Of a stretch of DNA of 64,000 nt, positions 43,535 to 53,175 are shown in pieces. A model generated the notes under the pieces. It searched no databases, was not told the origin of the DNA, and saw only the letters and a list, made by a program, of their open reading frames with translations. Source of the DNA: Bosea sp. PAMC 26642 (GTDB lineage: Bacteria > Pseudomonadota > Alphaproteobacteria > Rhizobiales > Beijerinckiaceae); assembly GCF_001562255.1 (NCBI RefSeq), contig NZ_CP014301.1, positions 4,991,501 to 5,055,500 on the forward strand, written 5' to 3'. Made by a program: the position numbers and the translations under genes. Numbering within the stretch: the first letter of the stretch is position 1; the number at the start of each line of letters is the position of its first letter.

Positions 43535-45436
43535 ATGACGCGCCTACGCGCCTGGCTGCTAACGGCCGCGCTGCTTGCGCCCGCAATACCGTTCTTGCCG
43601 ACGCCGGCGGCGGCCCAGGGCATTCCGCAGAACATTCCCCGCAAGGAACTCCTGATTCTCGAGAATCCGGAAGGGACGATCAAGAACGCAGCCTGGTTTA
43701 ACATCTGGGCGATCAACGCCGGCAGCCAGTCGAACGGGCTGCAGCAGGCGGCGCTCGATACCCTCTGGTACATCGACCCCGAAAAGGGGCTCGACGGCGC
43801 CTGGGACAATTCCCTGGCTGCCGAGAAGCCGGTCTACAACGCCGACTTCACCGAGATGCGGGTCAAGCTGCGGCGCGGCCTGTTCTGGAGCGACGGCGTC
43901 GAATTCACCTCCGCGGACGTCAAGGCGACCGTCGACATCCAGGTCAAGGCGGGGAGCATGCGCTTCTCGGCGGTGCTAGCGAACAACGTCGCCTCCGTCG
44001 AAGCGCCTGATGCCGAGACGGTCATCTTCAAGCTGAAGAAGCCCAATTCGCGCTTCCACACCAACTTCACCGTGCGCTGGGGGGCGATCTGGATCCTGCC
44101 CAAGCATGTCTTCGACAAGGTCGAGGATCCCGCGAAGTTCGACTTCAACAAGCCGGTCTCGCTCGGCGCCTATACGCTGCACTCCTTCGATCCTGACGGG
44201 AAATGGTACATCTGGCAGTTGCGCGAGGACTGGCAGCGCAGCTCGCTCGGCCGGTATGGCAAGCCGGGACCGAAATATCTCGCCTATATCGACCCGGGTC
44301 CGCCGGACAAGCGCGTCATCGCGCAGCTCAATCATGAGCTCGACGTCATTCACGACATCGCACCCGAGGGCATGTTCACGCTGGCAAAGCAGGACAAGGG
44401 CACCCGCGCCTGGTTCAAGGGCTTCCCCTACGGCCACCCGGATCCGACCCTGCCGGCGGTGATCTTCAATACCCAAAACGAGCACCTGAAGAACCGCGAC
44501 GTCCGCTGGGCGCTGGCGCTGATGATCGACGTCAAGGCGGTGACGATGGCGGCCTATCGCGGTGCCGCGACCATCTCGGCGATCGCCGTGCCGCCGACCG
44601 GCATTCATCCCGAGGCTTATCACAAGCCGATGGAGGCCTGGCTCAAGGATTTCGAGATCGATACCGGCAAGAGCAAGGTCAAGCCCTATGATCCGACGGT
44701 CGGCAAGCAGATCGCCGACATGCTGCGTCCCTCCATGGGCGACCAGATTCCCTCCGATCCGGCAGTGATCGCCAATTCCTTCGGCCTCGGCTGGTGGAAG
44801 ACCAATGTCGCGGCGGCGGGCGAACTGTTGACGCGCGCCGGTTTCCGCAAGCAGGGCAACCAATGGCTGACGCCCGACGGCAAGCCCTTCGTGGTCAGGC
44901 TCATGGTCGAGGGCGACCTCCGGCCGGTGATGACGCGGGCCGGCACCATGATCGTGCAGCAATGGAAGCAGGCCGGCATCGATGCGCGCATCGACGTCGC
45001 GCAGGGCACGCTGCTGACGCGGCGCGCGGCCGGCGATTTCGATGCCTTCATCGGCTGGAGCGTCGAGACCTGGGGCGGGCACCAGGACCTGTCCTATTTC
45101 ATGGACAGCTGGCATTCCCAGTTCGTCGCCGAGCCCGGCAAGCCGCAGCCCTTGCGCAACTGGCAGCGCTGGACCCATCCCGAGATCGATAAGATCATCG
45201 AGGATATCCGCAAGATCGACTTCGACGATCCCAAGGGCGTCGAGCTCGGCCGCGACTACGTCAAGCTGATGACCCGCGAAATGCCGATCATCCCGCTGAT
45301 GGCCTACAACGTCTTCACCGCGATGGATCAGACCTACTGGAAGGGCTACCCGACCGCGGAAGACCCTTACGCCAATCCGGTCACGAACTGGGGCAACTCG
45401 CGCTACATGTTCGTGCGCCTGAAGCCGGCCAATTAA
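43535..45436 (+). CDS. Oligosaccharide/peptide-type ABC substrate-binding protein (family 5)
   Basis: Periplasmic binding protein of family 5, 633 residues, longer than typical DppA. A signal peptide ends near AAAQG (WLLTAALLAPAIPFLPTPAAA). The mature chain has FTEMRVKLRRGLFWSDGVEFTSADVKATVDIQV, the family's conserved core block. A strong ribosome binding site AGGGAGGTGA precedes ATG 43535. As the first gene of an operon that ends in a GH51 arabinofuranosidase, it likely binds arabinose-containing oligosaccharides rather than peptides, as seen for several family-5 proteins near hemicellulases. A stem-loop follows it. Confidence 0.9.
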   Translation: MTRLRAWLLTAALLAPAIPFLPTPAAAQGIPQNIPRKELLILENPEGTIKNAAWFNIWAINAGSQSNGLQQAALDTLWYIDPEKGLDGAWDNSLAAEKPVYNADFTEMRVKLRRGLFWSDGVEFTSADVKATVDIQVKAGSMRFSAVLANNVASVEAPDAETVIFKLKKPNSRFHTNFTVRWGAIWILPKHVFDKVEDPAKFDFNKPVSLGAYTLHSFDPDGKWYIWQLREDWQRSSLGRYGKPGPKYLAYIDPGPPDKRVIAQLNHELDVIHDIAPEGMFTLAKQDKGTRAWFKGFPYGHPDPTLPAVIFNTQNEHLKNRDVRWALALMIDVKAVTMAAYRGAATISAIAVPPTGIHPEAYHKPMEAWLKDFEIDTGKSKVKPYDPTVGKQIADMLRPSMGDQIPSDPAVIANSFGLGWWKTNVAAAGELLTRAGFRKQGNQWLTPDGKPFVVRLMVEGDLRPVMTRAGTMIVQQWKQAGIDARIDVAQGTLLTRRAAGDFDAFIGWSVETWGGHQDLSYFMDSWHSQFVAEPGKPQPLRNWQRWTHPEIDKIIEDIRKIDFDDPKGVELGRDYVKLMTREMPIIPLMAYNVFTAMDQTYWKGYPTAEDPYANPVTNWGNSRYMFVRLKPAN

Positions 45437-45442
45437 GGAACC

Positions 45443-45466
45443 CGGGCCGCCTCGCCGGGCGGCCCG
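45443..45466 (+). promoter_or_regulatory. Stem-loop between binding-protein and permease genes
   Basis: A 9-bp stem CGGGCCGCC with its complement around a 6-base loop sits 6 bases after the stop of the binding-protein gene, followed by a pyrimidine run. Position and effect are probably like those of the stem-loops at 5909 and 16866. Confidence 0.5.
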
Positions 45467-45537
45467 CCTTCTTCCCAAGACAATCGCCAGCCGGTGACGC
45501 CCCGCGTCGCACGGACCGGTGGAGCTTTCGGGATCGC

Positions 45538-46542
45538 ATGAGCGCTTACCCTGCCTATCTCGCGAAACGTCTGGCCCAGTTCGTCATGGTGGTTTTCATC
45601 GGGGTCAACCTGGCCTTCGTGATCACCCATGCCTCGCCGATCGACCCGGTCGAGCAGTCGATCGCGGTCGTGACCTCCTTCGGCAGCACCGCGCCGGAGG
45701 CGATCGCGGCGATGCGCTCCTCGCTGCAGGAGCTCTACGGGCTCAAAGGCACGCTGGCCGAGCAATACCTTACCTTCTGGAGCCGGGTCGTGCGCGGCGA
45801 TTTCGGCCCCTCTCTTTCCGCCTTCCCCACGCCGGTCTCGGCGCTGATCGGCCGGGCGCTGCCCTGGACGGCCGGGCTGCTAATCGTCTCGACGCTCATC
45901 ACCTGGGTGCTGGGCAACCTGCTCGGTGGGCTCGCCGGCTATTACCAGCGCAACCGCACGCTGAAACTGATGGGCGTCGTCGCCATGGGCGTCCATCCGA
46001 TCCCTTACTACATCGTCGCGCTGCTGCTGCTCATCGTCTTCGGCTTCCTTTGGCCGGTGCTGCCGATCACCGGCGGGTCGGCGATGAACCTGCAGCAGGG
46101 CTGGAACTGGGCCTTCATCTCGAGCGTGGTCCTGCATTCCATCCTGCCGGCGCTGTCGCTCATCCTGATCGGGCTCGGCAGCTGGTTCCTCGGCATGCGT
46201 TCGCTGGTCTCCAACATCGTGACCGAGGATTATGTCGTCTATGCCGAGACCGCCGGGCTCGACAGCCGCAGGGTGCTCGGCTCCTACGTGATGCGCAATG
46301 CGCTGGCGCCGCAGGTCACCGGGCTCGCCATGTCGCTCGGCGGCATCTTCAACGGAGCCGTGATCACCGAGAAGGTCTTCGGCTATCCCGGGGTCGGCAC
46401 GCTGCTGGTCGATGCTGTCTATGCCGGCGACTACGGGCTGGTGCTCGGCGTCACCACCGTCTCGATCATCGCCGTCTCGGTCGGCGTCCTCGTCATCGAC
46501 CTGCTCTACCCGCTGATCGACCCGCGCGTGGAGCTGCGCTGA
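45538..46542 (+). CDS. Opp-type ABC transporter permease 1
   Basis: Inner-membrane permease of the OppB type, 334 residues, about six helices. Conserved features are QYLTFWSRVVRGDFGPSLSAFPTPV, LGNLLGGLAGYYQRNRTLK and SNIVTEDYVVYAETAGLDSRRVLGSYVMRNAL, which holds the coupling loop. Its stop (TGATG) overlaps the start of the next permease by one base. Confidence 0.92.
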   Translation: MSAYPAYLAKRLAQFVMVVFIGVNLAFVITHASPIDPVEQSIAVVTSFGSTAPEAIAAMRSSLQELYGLKGTLAEQYLTFWSRVVRGDFGPSLSAFPTPVSALIGRALPWTAGLLIVSTLITWVLGNLLGGLAGYYQRNRTLKLMGVVAMGVHPIPYYIVALLLLIVFGFLWPVLPITGGSAMNLQQGWNWAFISSVVLHSILPALSLILIGLGSWFLGMRSLVSNIVTEDYVVYAETAGLDSRRVLGSYVMRNALAPQVTGLAMSLGGIFNGAVITEKVFGYPGVGTLLVDAVYAGDYGLVLGVTTVSIIAVSVGVLVIDLLYPLIDPRVELR

Positions 46543-47405
46543 TGCTGGCGATCCTGCGCGACCTCCTCCGTTACAACCTCGAATTCCGCATCGGGCTCGC
46601 GCTCGTCGCCATCGTGCTGGTGATGGCCGGGCTCTCCTTCGTCTCGCCTTATCCGGCGGGCGACGTCTTCGTCGTGCCGCCCGACATGCCGCCCTCAGTC
46701 ACCTACTGGCTGGGCACGACCTCGCGCGGGCAGGACGTCTTCTGGCAGCTCACCCTCGCGATCCGCAACACCCTGGGCTTCGGCATCATGGTCGCCGTGC
46801 TGTCGCGGGTGATCGCGATCGTCGTCGGCCTGCTTGCCGGCTACAGCGGCGGCTGGATCGACCGCGTGCTGATGTCGATCAACGACACCTTCATCATCAT
46901 CCCGCTCTTCCCCATCCTCATCCTGTTCTATTTCGTGCTGCGCGACACGATGTCGACGCCGCTGCTAGCCACCATCATGGCCTGCCTCGGCTGGGCCTAT
47001 GACGCGCGGCTGATCCGCTCCATCGCGCTCAGTCTGAAGACGCGCGAGTTCACGCAGACGAGCATCTTCTCGGGAATGAAGACGCACGAGATTCTGGCGC
47101 GCGAACACCTGCCCTATGTGCTGCCGATCGTGTTCTCCACCACGATGAACAACATGAATTGGTCGATCGGCATCGAGGTCACGCTCGCCGTGCTGGGCTT
47201 CACAGACATCAACACACCGACGATCGGCGGGATGATCTACTGGGCCAACCAGCATACCGCTCTCGTGGCCGGCATCTGGTGGTGGATCGCCTTTCCGGTG
47301 GCGCTGGTGGCGATGACCTTCATCGGCCTGTTCCTGCTCGCTGTCTCGATGAACGAGTATATCGACCCGCGCAGCCGCCTCGCCCGAATGGGAGGCAGCC
47401 GATGA
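46542..47405 (+). CDS. Opp-type ABC transporter permease 2
   Basis: Inner-membrane permease of the OppC type, about 287 residues, beginning MLAILRDLLRYNLEFRIGLALVAIVLVM. The OppC mark PPSVTYWLGTTSRGQDVFWQLTLAIRNTLGFG is followed by AGYSGGWIDRVLMSINDTFIIIPLFP, a coupling loop (RSIALSLKTREFTQTSIFSGMKTHEILAREHLP) and the conserved VTLAVLGFTDI. A longer in-frame reading upstream is antisense-like and not real. It overlaps the OppD-like ATPase by four bases. Confidence 0.92.
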   Translation: MLAILRDLLRYNLEFRIGLALVAIVLVMAGLSFVSPYPAGDVFVVPPDMPPSVTYWLGTTSRGQDVFWQLTLAIRNTLGFGIMVAVLSRVIAIVVGLLAGYSGGWIDRVLMSINDTFIIIPLFPILILFYFVLRDTMSTPLLATIMACLGWAYDARLIRSIALSLKTREFTQTSIFSGMKTHEILAREHLPYVLPIVFSTTMNNMNWSIGIEVTLAVLGFTDINTPTIGGMIYWANQHTALVAGIWWWIAFPVALVAMTFIGLFLLAVSMNEYIDPRSRLARMGGSR

Positions 47406-48412
47406 GCGATGCGGGCAATGCGGTGCCGGTGCTGCAGGTCCGTGACCTCCAGGCGCATTTCCGTACCCATTATTTCGGCGTCAACCGCGAGGTCAGGGCG
47501 GTGGACGGCGTCACCTTCGAGGTCAACCGCAACGAGATCTACGGTCTTGCGGGCGAGTCCAGCTCCGGCAAGACGACCCTGGTCAAGACGATCGCGGGGC
47601 TGCTGAAGCCGCCACTCGAAATGGTCGGTGGTTCGGCCCGCTTTTCCTTCCTGCCGGATTGGGACGCGATCGGCCGGGCGCCACCGGACGTGGTGCGCGC
47701 CATCCGCTGGCGCCACCTCTCCTACATCATGCAGGGCTCGATGAACGTGCTGAATCCGCTCAGGCGGGTCAGGTACAGTTTTCGCGACTTCGCCTGGCGC
47801 CATCTCGGCGGCAGCAAGGCCGAATTCGACTCACGGGTCGTAGCGCATCTGGAGCGCGTCAAGCTCGATCCGTCTGTGCTCGACGCCTATCCGCACGAGC
47901 TTTCCGGCGGTATGCGCCAGCGCGTGGTGATCGCGCTCGCGACGATCTGCAGGCCGGATTTCATCATTGCCGATGAACCGACCACGGCCCTCGACGTGGT
48001 GGTGCAGAAAGACGTGCTGGCGATGATCCGCACGATCCAGTGCGAGATGGGCTCGAGCGTACTGTTCATCACCCACGACATGGGCGTCCATGCCGCCCTG
48101 ACCGACCGGCTCGGCATCATGTATGCGGGGCGGCTGGTCGAGGACGGCGAGACGCCCGAGATCTTTTCGCGGCCGCTGCATCCCTATACGCGGCACCTGA
48201 TCGCGAGCCTGCCGCGTATCGGCGACACGCAGCAACGCGAGGGCCTCGAAGGGACCCCGCCCAATCTGGCGGCGCCTCCGCCCGGCTGCCGCTTCCATCC
48301 GCGCTGTCCGCTGGCGATGCCGATCTGTGTAACCACCGCGCCTGCCATGATCGAGACCCTTCCCGGCCACCGGGTCGCCTGCCACGCCGTTAACGAAGGG
48401 GCGGCGGCATGA
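47402..48412 (+). CDS. Opp-type ABC transporter ATP-binding protein 1
   Basis: First ATPase, 336 residues from the ATG overlapping the permease stop. Walker A is [12 protein letters not shown], with Ser in the second loop position. The signature is [16 protein letters not shown] and Walker B is [12 protein letters not shown]. The C-terminal oligopeptide-ATPase domain has [17 protein letters not shown], the Cys-rich motif. It overlaps the next ATPase by four bases. Confidence 0.92.
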   Translation: MSDAGNAVPVLQVRDLQAHFRTHYFGVNREVRAVDGVTFEVNRNEIYGLAGESSSGKTTLVKTIAGLLKPPLEMVGGSARFSFLPDWDAIGRAPPDVVRAIRWRHLSYIMQGSMNVLNPLRRVRYSFRDFAWRHLGGSKAEFDSRVVAHLERVKLDPSVLDAYPHELSGGMRQRVVIALATICRPDFIIADEPTTALDVVVQKDVLAMIRTIQCEMGSSVLFITHDMGVHAALTDRLGIMYAGRLVEDGETPEIFSRPLHPYTRHLIASLPRIGDTQQREGLEGTPPNLAAPPPGCRFHPRCPLAMPICVTTAPAMIETLPGHRVACHAVNEGAAA

Positions 48413-49254
48413 GCGCGCTGCTCGAACTCGACCGGGTCAGCAAGAGCTTCTCGCGCGGCGGATTGTTCTCGACGCGGCGCGTAGAGGCTGTGAAGGAGGT
48501 GAGCTTCGCCCTCGATGCGGATAAGCCCGAGATCTTCACCGTGATCGGCGAGTCGGGCTCGGGGAAGTCGACCCTGGCGCGGATGATCCTCGGCATCCAC
48601 GCGCCCAGCTCCGGCCAGGTCAGGCTCGGGGGACGCGACGTTGCGACCTATGAGCGGCGCGCCTTCATGGCCGAGGTCCAGCCGATCTTCCAGAACCCGT
48701 TCGAGGCGTTCAATCCGCTGAAACGGCTCGACCGCTATCTGTTCATGACGGCCGAGCGCTTCGGCGGCGCGACCGGCACAAGCGCAGTCGAGGGACCGGT
48801 CGATGAGGCGCTACGGCAGGTCGGACTGTCGCTCCCGGAAATAAAGGGCCGGTTTCCGCACGAACTCTCCGGCGGCCAGCTGCAGCGCGTCGCCATCGCC
48901 CGCGCGCTCGTCGCAAAGCCCAGGTTGATCGTCGCCGACGAGCCTGTCTCGATGATCGACGCATCGCTGCGCATGTCGATCGTCAACCTGTTCGGCCGGC
49001 TGCGCGACGAGCTCGGGCTGTCGATCGTATACATCACCCACGATCTCGCCACCGCCTACTACATTAGCGACCGGCTGATCATCATGCAGGAGGGCGTCGT
49101 GGTCGAGCAGGGACCGGCTCGCGCCGTGCTCTCGGCACCCACGCATCCCTATTCCCGCCAACTCCGCGACGCCGTGCTTACGCCCGACAGCGCCGGAGCC
49201 TTCCGAGCCACCCATTCACGCAAAGCGGTTAAAACCCCCGGAGCCACGTCATGA
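48409..49254 (+). CDS. Opp-type ABC transporter ATP-binding protein 2
   Basis: Second ATPase, 281 residues. Walker A is [10 protein letters not shown], the signature is [16 protein letters not shown] and Walker B is [12 protein letters not shown], in which the usual S/T-x-L-D is M-I-D. The C-terminal [15 protein letters not shown] motif is standard. It overlaps the arabinofuranosidase gene by four bases, so the importer and enzyme are made from one message. Confidence 0.92.
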   Translation: MSALLELDRVSKSFSRGGLFSTRRVEAVKEVSFALDADKPEIFTVIGESGSGKSTLARMILGIHAPSSGQVRLGGRDVATYERRAFMAEVQPIFQNPFEAFNPLKRLDRYLFMTAERFGGATGTSAVEGPVDEALRQVGLSLPEIKGRFPHELSGGQLQRVAIARALVAKPRLIVADEPVSMIDASLRMSIVNLFGRLRDELGLSIVYITHDLATAYYISDRLIIMQEGVVVEQGPARAVLSAPTHPYSRQLRDAVLTPDSAGAFRATHSRKAVKTPGATS

Positions 49255-50786
49255 GACAAGCCAGCATCACGTTCGACCGCGCCTTCGCCATCGGCGACAC
49301 CGATCCGCGGCTCTTCGGCGCCTTCGTCGAGCATCTGGGCCGCTGCGTCTATGGCGGCATCTACGAGCCCGGCCACCCCACCGCCGACAAGCGCGGCTTC
49401 CGGAAGGACGTGCTCGAACTCGTCAAGGAACTCGGCCCGACGATCATGCGCTATCCGGGCGGCAATTTCGTCTCCGGCTACAACTGGGAGGACGGCGTCG
49501 GCCCAATCAAGGACCGGCCGGCGCGCCTCGACCTCGCCTGGTTCACCACCGAGCCCAACAGCTTCGGCACCAACGAGTTCGTGGACTGGTGCCGGGCGGC
49601 GAAAATCGAGCCCATGCTCGCCGTCAATCTCGGCACGCGCGGCGGCGACGCGGCGCGCAACCTCGTCGAATACTGCAACCATCCCGGCGGCACGGCCTGG
49701 TCGGATCTTCGCATCAAGCATGGCTGGAAGAAGCCGCACGACATCAAGTTCTGGTGCCTCGGCAACGAGGTCGACGGGCCCTGGCAGATGGAGCACAAGA
49801 CCGCGACGGAATACGGCCGCGTCGCGCATGAGGCCGCAAAGATGATGCGCTGGATCGATCCGTCGATCGAGCTCGCCGCCTGCGGCTCCTCCGGGCGCAA
49901 CATGCCGACCTATGGCCGCTGGGAAGACGAGGTGCTCGAGCACACATTCGACCAGGTCGAATTCATCTCGCTGCACACCTACTTTAACAACTATGCCAGC
50001 GATACGAAGGCCTTCCTCGCCAGCCCCGACCTGATGGACCAGTTCATCGAGGAGGTCGTCGCGATATCGGACGCGGTAGCGGCGCGGCGACGCTCCGACA
50101 AGCGCATCATGCTGAGCTTCGACGAATGGAACGTGTGGTACCGGACGCGGCGCGTGCGGGCCGACCGCGTCAAGGAAGGGTGGCCGGTGGCGCCGCCGAT
50201 CCTTGAGGAAATCTACTCCATGGAGGACGCGCTGGTCTTTGGCGGCGCCTGCATTTCGCTTCTCAATCACGCCGATCGCGTGAAGAGCGCCTGCCTCGCA
50301 CAGCTCGTCAACGTCATCGCGCCGATCATGACCGAAACCGGTGGCCCGGCCTGGCGCCAGACCATCTTCTGGCCCTTCGCGCAGATGAGCCGGCTCGGGC
50401 GCGGGACCGTGCTCAAGGCGATCGTCAAATCCGAAAGCTACGCCGCCTCCTATTTCGATCCCAGGGGCAAGCAGGATCTCTTCTATCCGATCGACGCGCC
50501 GTATCTGAAAGTGTCCGTGGTCTGCGACGACAAGGGAGTCTCGCTCTTCCTGCTCAATCGCGACCTCGAACAGAGCGTCGAGGTGACCATCGATGCGCGC
50601 GGCTTCGGCAAGCTCAAGGTCGCGGAAGCGACTGAACTGCGCCACGCCGACCTGAAGGCGGTCAACAGCAAGGAGCAGCCGCTCAAGGTCAAACCAGCCA
50701 CATTGAAGAAGGTCTCGACGAAGCCCGACAGCATCACGCTGGCCTTGCAGCCCGCTTCGTGGAATGTGATCAGGCTGGACAGCTGA
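49251..50786 (+). CDS. Alpha-L-arabinofuranosidase, GH51 family
   Basis: Retaining glycoside hydrolase that releases terminal L-arabinose from arabino-oligosaccharides. The 511 residues match the family length. The acid/base is E173 in [13 protein letters not shown] and the nucleophile is E292 in [12 protein letters not shown]. The substrate-binding region [19 protein letters not shown] is near residue 70. There is no signal peptide, so it works in the cytoplasm on oligosaccharides brought in by the importer encoded just upstream. It is followed by a downstream regulator. Confidence 0.95.
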   Translation: MRQASITFDRAFAIGDTDPRLFGAFVEHLGRCVYGGIYEPGHPTADKRGFRKDVLELVKELGPTIMRYPGGNFVSGYNWEDGVGPIKDRPARLDLAWFTTEPNSFGTNEFVDWCRAAKIEPMLAVNLGTRGGDAARNLVEYCNHPGGTAWSDLRIKHGWKKPHDIKFWCLGNEVDGPWQMEHKTATEYGRVAHEAAKMMRWIDPSIELAACGSSGRNMPTYGRWEDEVLEHTFDQVEFISLHTYFNNYASDTKAFLASPDLMDQFIEEVVAISDAVAARRRSDKRIMLSFDEWNVWYRTRRVRADRVKEGWPVAPPILEEIYSMEDALVFGGACISLLNHADRVKSACLAQLVNVIAPIMTETGGPAWRQTIFWPFAQMSRLGRGTVLKAIVKSESYAASYFDPRGKQDLFYPIDAPYLKVSVVCDDKGVSLFLLNRDLEQSVEVTIDARGFGKLKVAEATELRHADLKAVNSKEQPLKVKPATLKKVSTKPDSITLALQPASWNVIRLDS

Positions 50787-50801
50787 CAGAAGCCCGTGAC
50801 G

Positions 50802-51866
50802 ATGGACGAGAGCCTGCCACGACTCCAGCGCGGCCCCCGCGGCAATCGCCGCGATACATCAGGGGCGGTCAAGCCGCGTGACCTGGGCTTCCTCGTCGTC
50901 AACGCCGACCGGCAATATCAGGTGCTGCGCGGCTTGGCCTCTCCGGTCAGGCTTCGCATCCTGAGGCTGCTCAACCGGCAGGGCCCGAAGAACATCAATC
51001 AGATCGCGGAGATACTCGGATTGCCGCAATCGACGATCGTGACCAACGTCCAGGTGCTGGAGGAGGCCGAGCTGATCTCGACCTCGCTCGGCAAGGCCAC
51101 CAAGGGTCAGCAGAAGGTCTGCGCCGCGCGCTACACCGAGATCGTCGTCAATCTCGACCCTGACGATCCGAGCCGCGAGAACAACGTCGTCGAGGTCGAG
51201 ATGCCGCTCGGGCTCTATACGAATTCGGACGTCTCCGCCCCATGCGGCCTATGCTCGACTGAGCGCATTCTCGGCGTGCTCGACGTGCCGGAACTGTTTC
51301 TTGATCCGCGCCGCGTGCAGGCGGCGCTGATCTGGTTCGGTCGCGGCTATGTCGAATACAAGTTCCCCAACAATGCGAAGGTCCTGAACCGAAAGGTCGA
51401 GACGCTCGAGTTCGAGATGGAGATGTCGTCGGAGGTGCCGGGGACCAATTCCGACTGGCCCTCGGACATCAGTCTGTGGGTCAACGAGCGCAAGATCGGA
51501 ACCTGGACATGCCCCGGCGATTATGGAGACCGCCGCGGCGCCTACACACCGCACTGGTGGAAGCTGGAAGGGTCGCAATACGGCATCCTGACGATCTGGC
51601 GCATCACGGCCGAAGGCACGTTCCTCGGCGAGCGCAGACTCAGCGATGTCACGCCTGCGGAGCTCGACCTCGACCGGCACCACTCGATCAAGGTGCGCAT
51701 CGGCATCCACGAAAAGGAGGGCAGGCCCGGCGGCGTCAACATTTTCGGCCGCGGCTTCGGCAATCACAACCAGGACATCAAGATGCGGCTGCATCTGCAC
51801 GCGATGAACGCGCTTCCCCACGCCTGGCTCACGCCGAGCCGCTTGGACACCTCTGAAACGGGGTAG
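50802..51866 (+). CDS. ArsR-like HTH regulator, C-terminus altered by IS remnant
   Basis: About 354 residues. Residues 30-105 form a winged helix of the ArsR type (YQVLRGLASPVRLRILRLLNRQGPKNINQIAEILGLPQSTIVTNVQVLEEAELI). The C-terminal 240 residues form an all-beta-like domain with several Trp, resembling a sugar- or ligand-binding module. It lies right after the arabinofuranosidase and probably controls that operon. The last 13 or so residues (LTPSRLDTSETG region) are encoded by the antisense strand of an IS3-family remnant, so the native C-terminus has been replaced. Whether it still works cannot be read from sequence. GTG 50796 is an alternative start. Confidence 0.82.
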   Translation: MDESLPRLQRGPRGNRRDTSGAVKPRDLGFLVVNADRQYQVLRGLASPVRLRILRLLNRQGPKNINQIAEILGLPQSTIVTNVQVLEEAELISTSLGKATKGQQKVCAARYTEIVVNLDPDDPSRENNVVEVEMPLGLYTNSDVSAPCGLCSTERILGVLDVPELFLDPRRVQAALIWFGRGYVEYKFPNNAKVLNRKVETLEFEMEMSSEVPGTNSDWPSDISLWVNERKIGTWTCPGDYGDRRGAYTPHWWKLEGSQYGILTIWRITAEGTFLGERRLSDVTPAELDLDRHHSIKVRIGIHEKEGRPGGVNIFGRGFGNHNQDIKMRLHLHAMNALPHAWLTPSRLDTSETG

Positions 51867-51990
51867 CCCCGCTCAGTGATCTGTGCGACGGCGTCACGCT
51901 TGAAATCGTCGCTGAAATGACCGGGCCCCATCATGGCCTCCTTGCCTCAAAATTAGGGAAGAAGGCGTCCTCAAATCTAGGAACTATTCA
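51823..51990 (-). mobile_element. IS3-family insertion sequence remnant (5' end)
   Basis: Read on the minus strand, the sequence starts at the tip TGAATAGTTCCTAGATT and then has a ribosome binding site (AAGGAGG). ATG 51934 follows, opening an OrfA-like HTH that runs DDFKRDAVAQITERGYP and VSEVSKRLGVSQ, after which the homology ends. This is the left end and N-terminal 40 codons of an IS3-type OrfA. No OrfB and no second end are present, so it is a dead remnant. Its inner boundary lies inside the downstream regulator gene. Confidence 0.82.
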
Positions 51991-52340
51991 ATGCGCTGGA
52001 AACGGGGAGGGCGTTCTAAAGAGCTTGGCTGGCGATGGAGATGACCGGATTGGCCGCCTGTCCAATCTCGGTGCTGGCTGTTGGCCCCTGAGCAACCGCG
52101 CACTTGTCGAACGCTTTGCCGTCCCTCCAGATCGCCGGCTCGTGAACGTGTTTCGGGTGGGGGCCTCGACAAGTCGGAACCCGACGCGACATGCGCGTCT
52201 CGCTGTTCATGATCTTATTGTTTGAAAGACCGCATTATGGGCCACGACGAGCAAGGGCACTATCTGGCGTGATGGTGTGACCCCTCAAACAGGGCTGGCC
52301 CCAGCCCGACCTCCCCGCGACCGGCAGCAGGGCAGCACAG
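51991..52340. other. Intergenic region with a terminator-like hairpin
   Basis: No gene is recognised here. A short minus-strand frame ending near 52016 has no family match. The stretch separates the IS remnant from the 3' end of the hydrolase operon. Confidence 0.4.
52292..52307 (-). terminator. Putative terminator of the liv-hydrolase operon
   Basis: On the minus strand, GGGCTGG, a 2-base loop and its complement are followed by TGTTTG. It lies 34 bases after the stop of the last hydrolase gene. The short stem and weak T-run make it only a candidate. Confidence 0.4.
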
Positions 52341-53150
52341 TCAAGGCTGCGCATTCGCATGACTCGCAAGCCACGCGTCCAAAGTGGACATGAACCGCTG
52401 CGGTTCCTCCATCAGGAAAAAGTGGCTGCAGCCGTCGAACATGACGGTCTTCGCACCGGGGATCCCCCGCGACATCCACTCCGTGCAGGTCGGCGAGCAG
52501 ATCGGATCGTTGCCGCCGGCCATGATCAGGGTCGGGCAGTTGATCTCCGACAGACGATCCATCGTGTCGTGTTCGAGACAGGCATGGTTCTGGCGGATGT
52601 AGCAGGCCGGCAATCGCGTCTCCCCTCCGATAAGCGCCTCGATTCGAGCAATCTGGGCCGGCTCGCGGTTATAGAAGGCAAAGCCGACGAAGTTCTGGAT
52701 CGAATGCCGGGCATGGTCGCCCCAGTTGCCTCGCCACTCGAGGACCTGGCGCATGTTGGTCAGGACGCGCATGCCAAGCGGGTCGAGCTTCGCAAATGAG
52801 GCGCACAGCACCAGCGACGCGACGAGATCCGGCCGCTCCAGAGCGATGATCTGGGCGACAGCCCCGCCCATCGAGCGGCCGACGATATGGGCCTGCGCGA
52901 TACCGAGATGCTCCATCAACCCGATCGTGTCATGGGCAAGATCGGTCGTTGAGATCGGCTCATCGACCTGTGTACTGCGTCCCGCCCCACGGTTGTCGAA
53001 CGCGATGACACGATGGCGCTGGCGAAGGCTGGCGACCTGTGCGGCCCAAGCGGAAAGGTCGCCAGCGAGGCCGTGGATCAGCACGACGGGCGGCCCCTCT
53101 CCCTCGTCGATATAGTTGATCTGGTAGCGTCCGATCGTGGCGACGGGCAT
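52341..53150 (-). CDS. Alpha/beta-fold hydrolase
   Basis: Serine hydrolase of the alpha/beta fold, 269 residues. PVVLIHGLAGD near the start provides the oxyanion hole, the nucleophile elbow is GRSMGG with S93, and the Asp and His are in GGNDPICSPT and GCSHFFLMEEPQRF. Start ATG 53150 is chosen because it gives the conserved MPVATIGRYQINYIDEGEGPP opening. It is the last gene of the operon with LivKHMGF, suggesting hydrolysis of an imported or derived ester, lactone or enol-lactone such as 3-oxoadipate enol-lactone. The substrate is unknown. Confidence 0.9.
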   Translation of the reverse strand: MPVATIGRYQINYIDEGEGPPVVLIHGLAGDLSAWAAQVASLRQRHRVIAFDNRGAGRSTQVDEPISTTDLAHDTIGLMEHLGIAQAHIVGRSMGGAVAQIIALERPDLVASLVLCASFAKLDPLGMRVLTNMRQVLEWRGNWGDHARHSIQNFVGFAFYNREPAQIARIEALIGGETRLPACYIRQNHACLEHDTMDRLSEINCPTLIMAGGNDPICSPTCTEWMSRGIPGAKTVMFDGCSHFFLMEEPQRFMSTLDAWLASHANAQP

Positions 53151-53175
53151 CGGCTTACTAACTTTCGATAGGGGA

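Noticed and set aside
43976..45478. Long open frame opposite the family-5 binding protein
   Set aside because: The antisense translation is His/Arg/Asp-rich and lacks domains. The forward gene has a signal peptide and ribosome binding site.
51991..52210. Small minus-strand frame with the tail EIGQAANPVISIASQAL
   Set aside because: The C-terminal end looks protein-like, but the upstream part has no family match or ribosome binding site. It is left unassigned.
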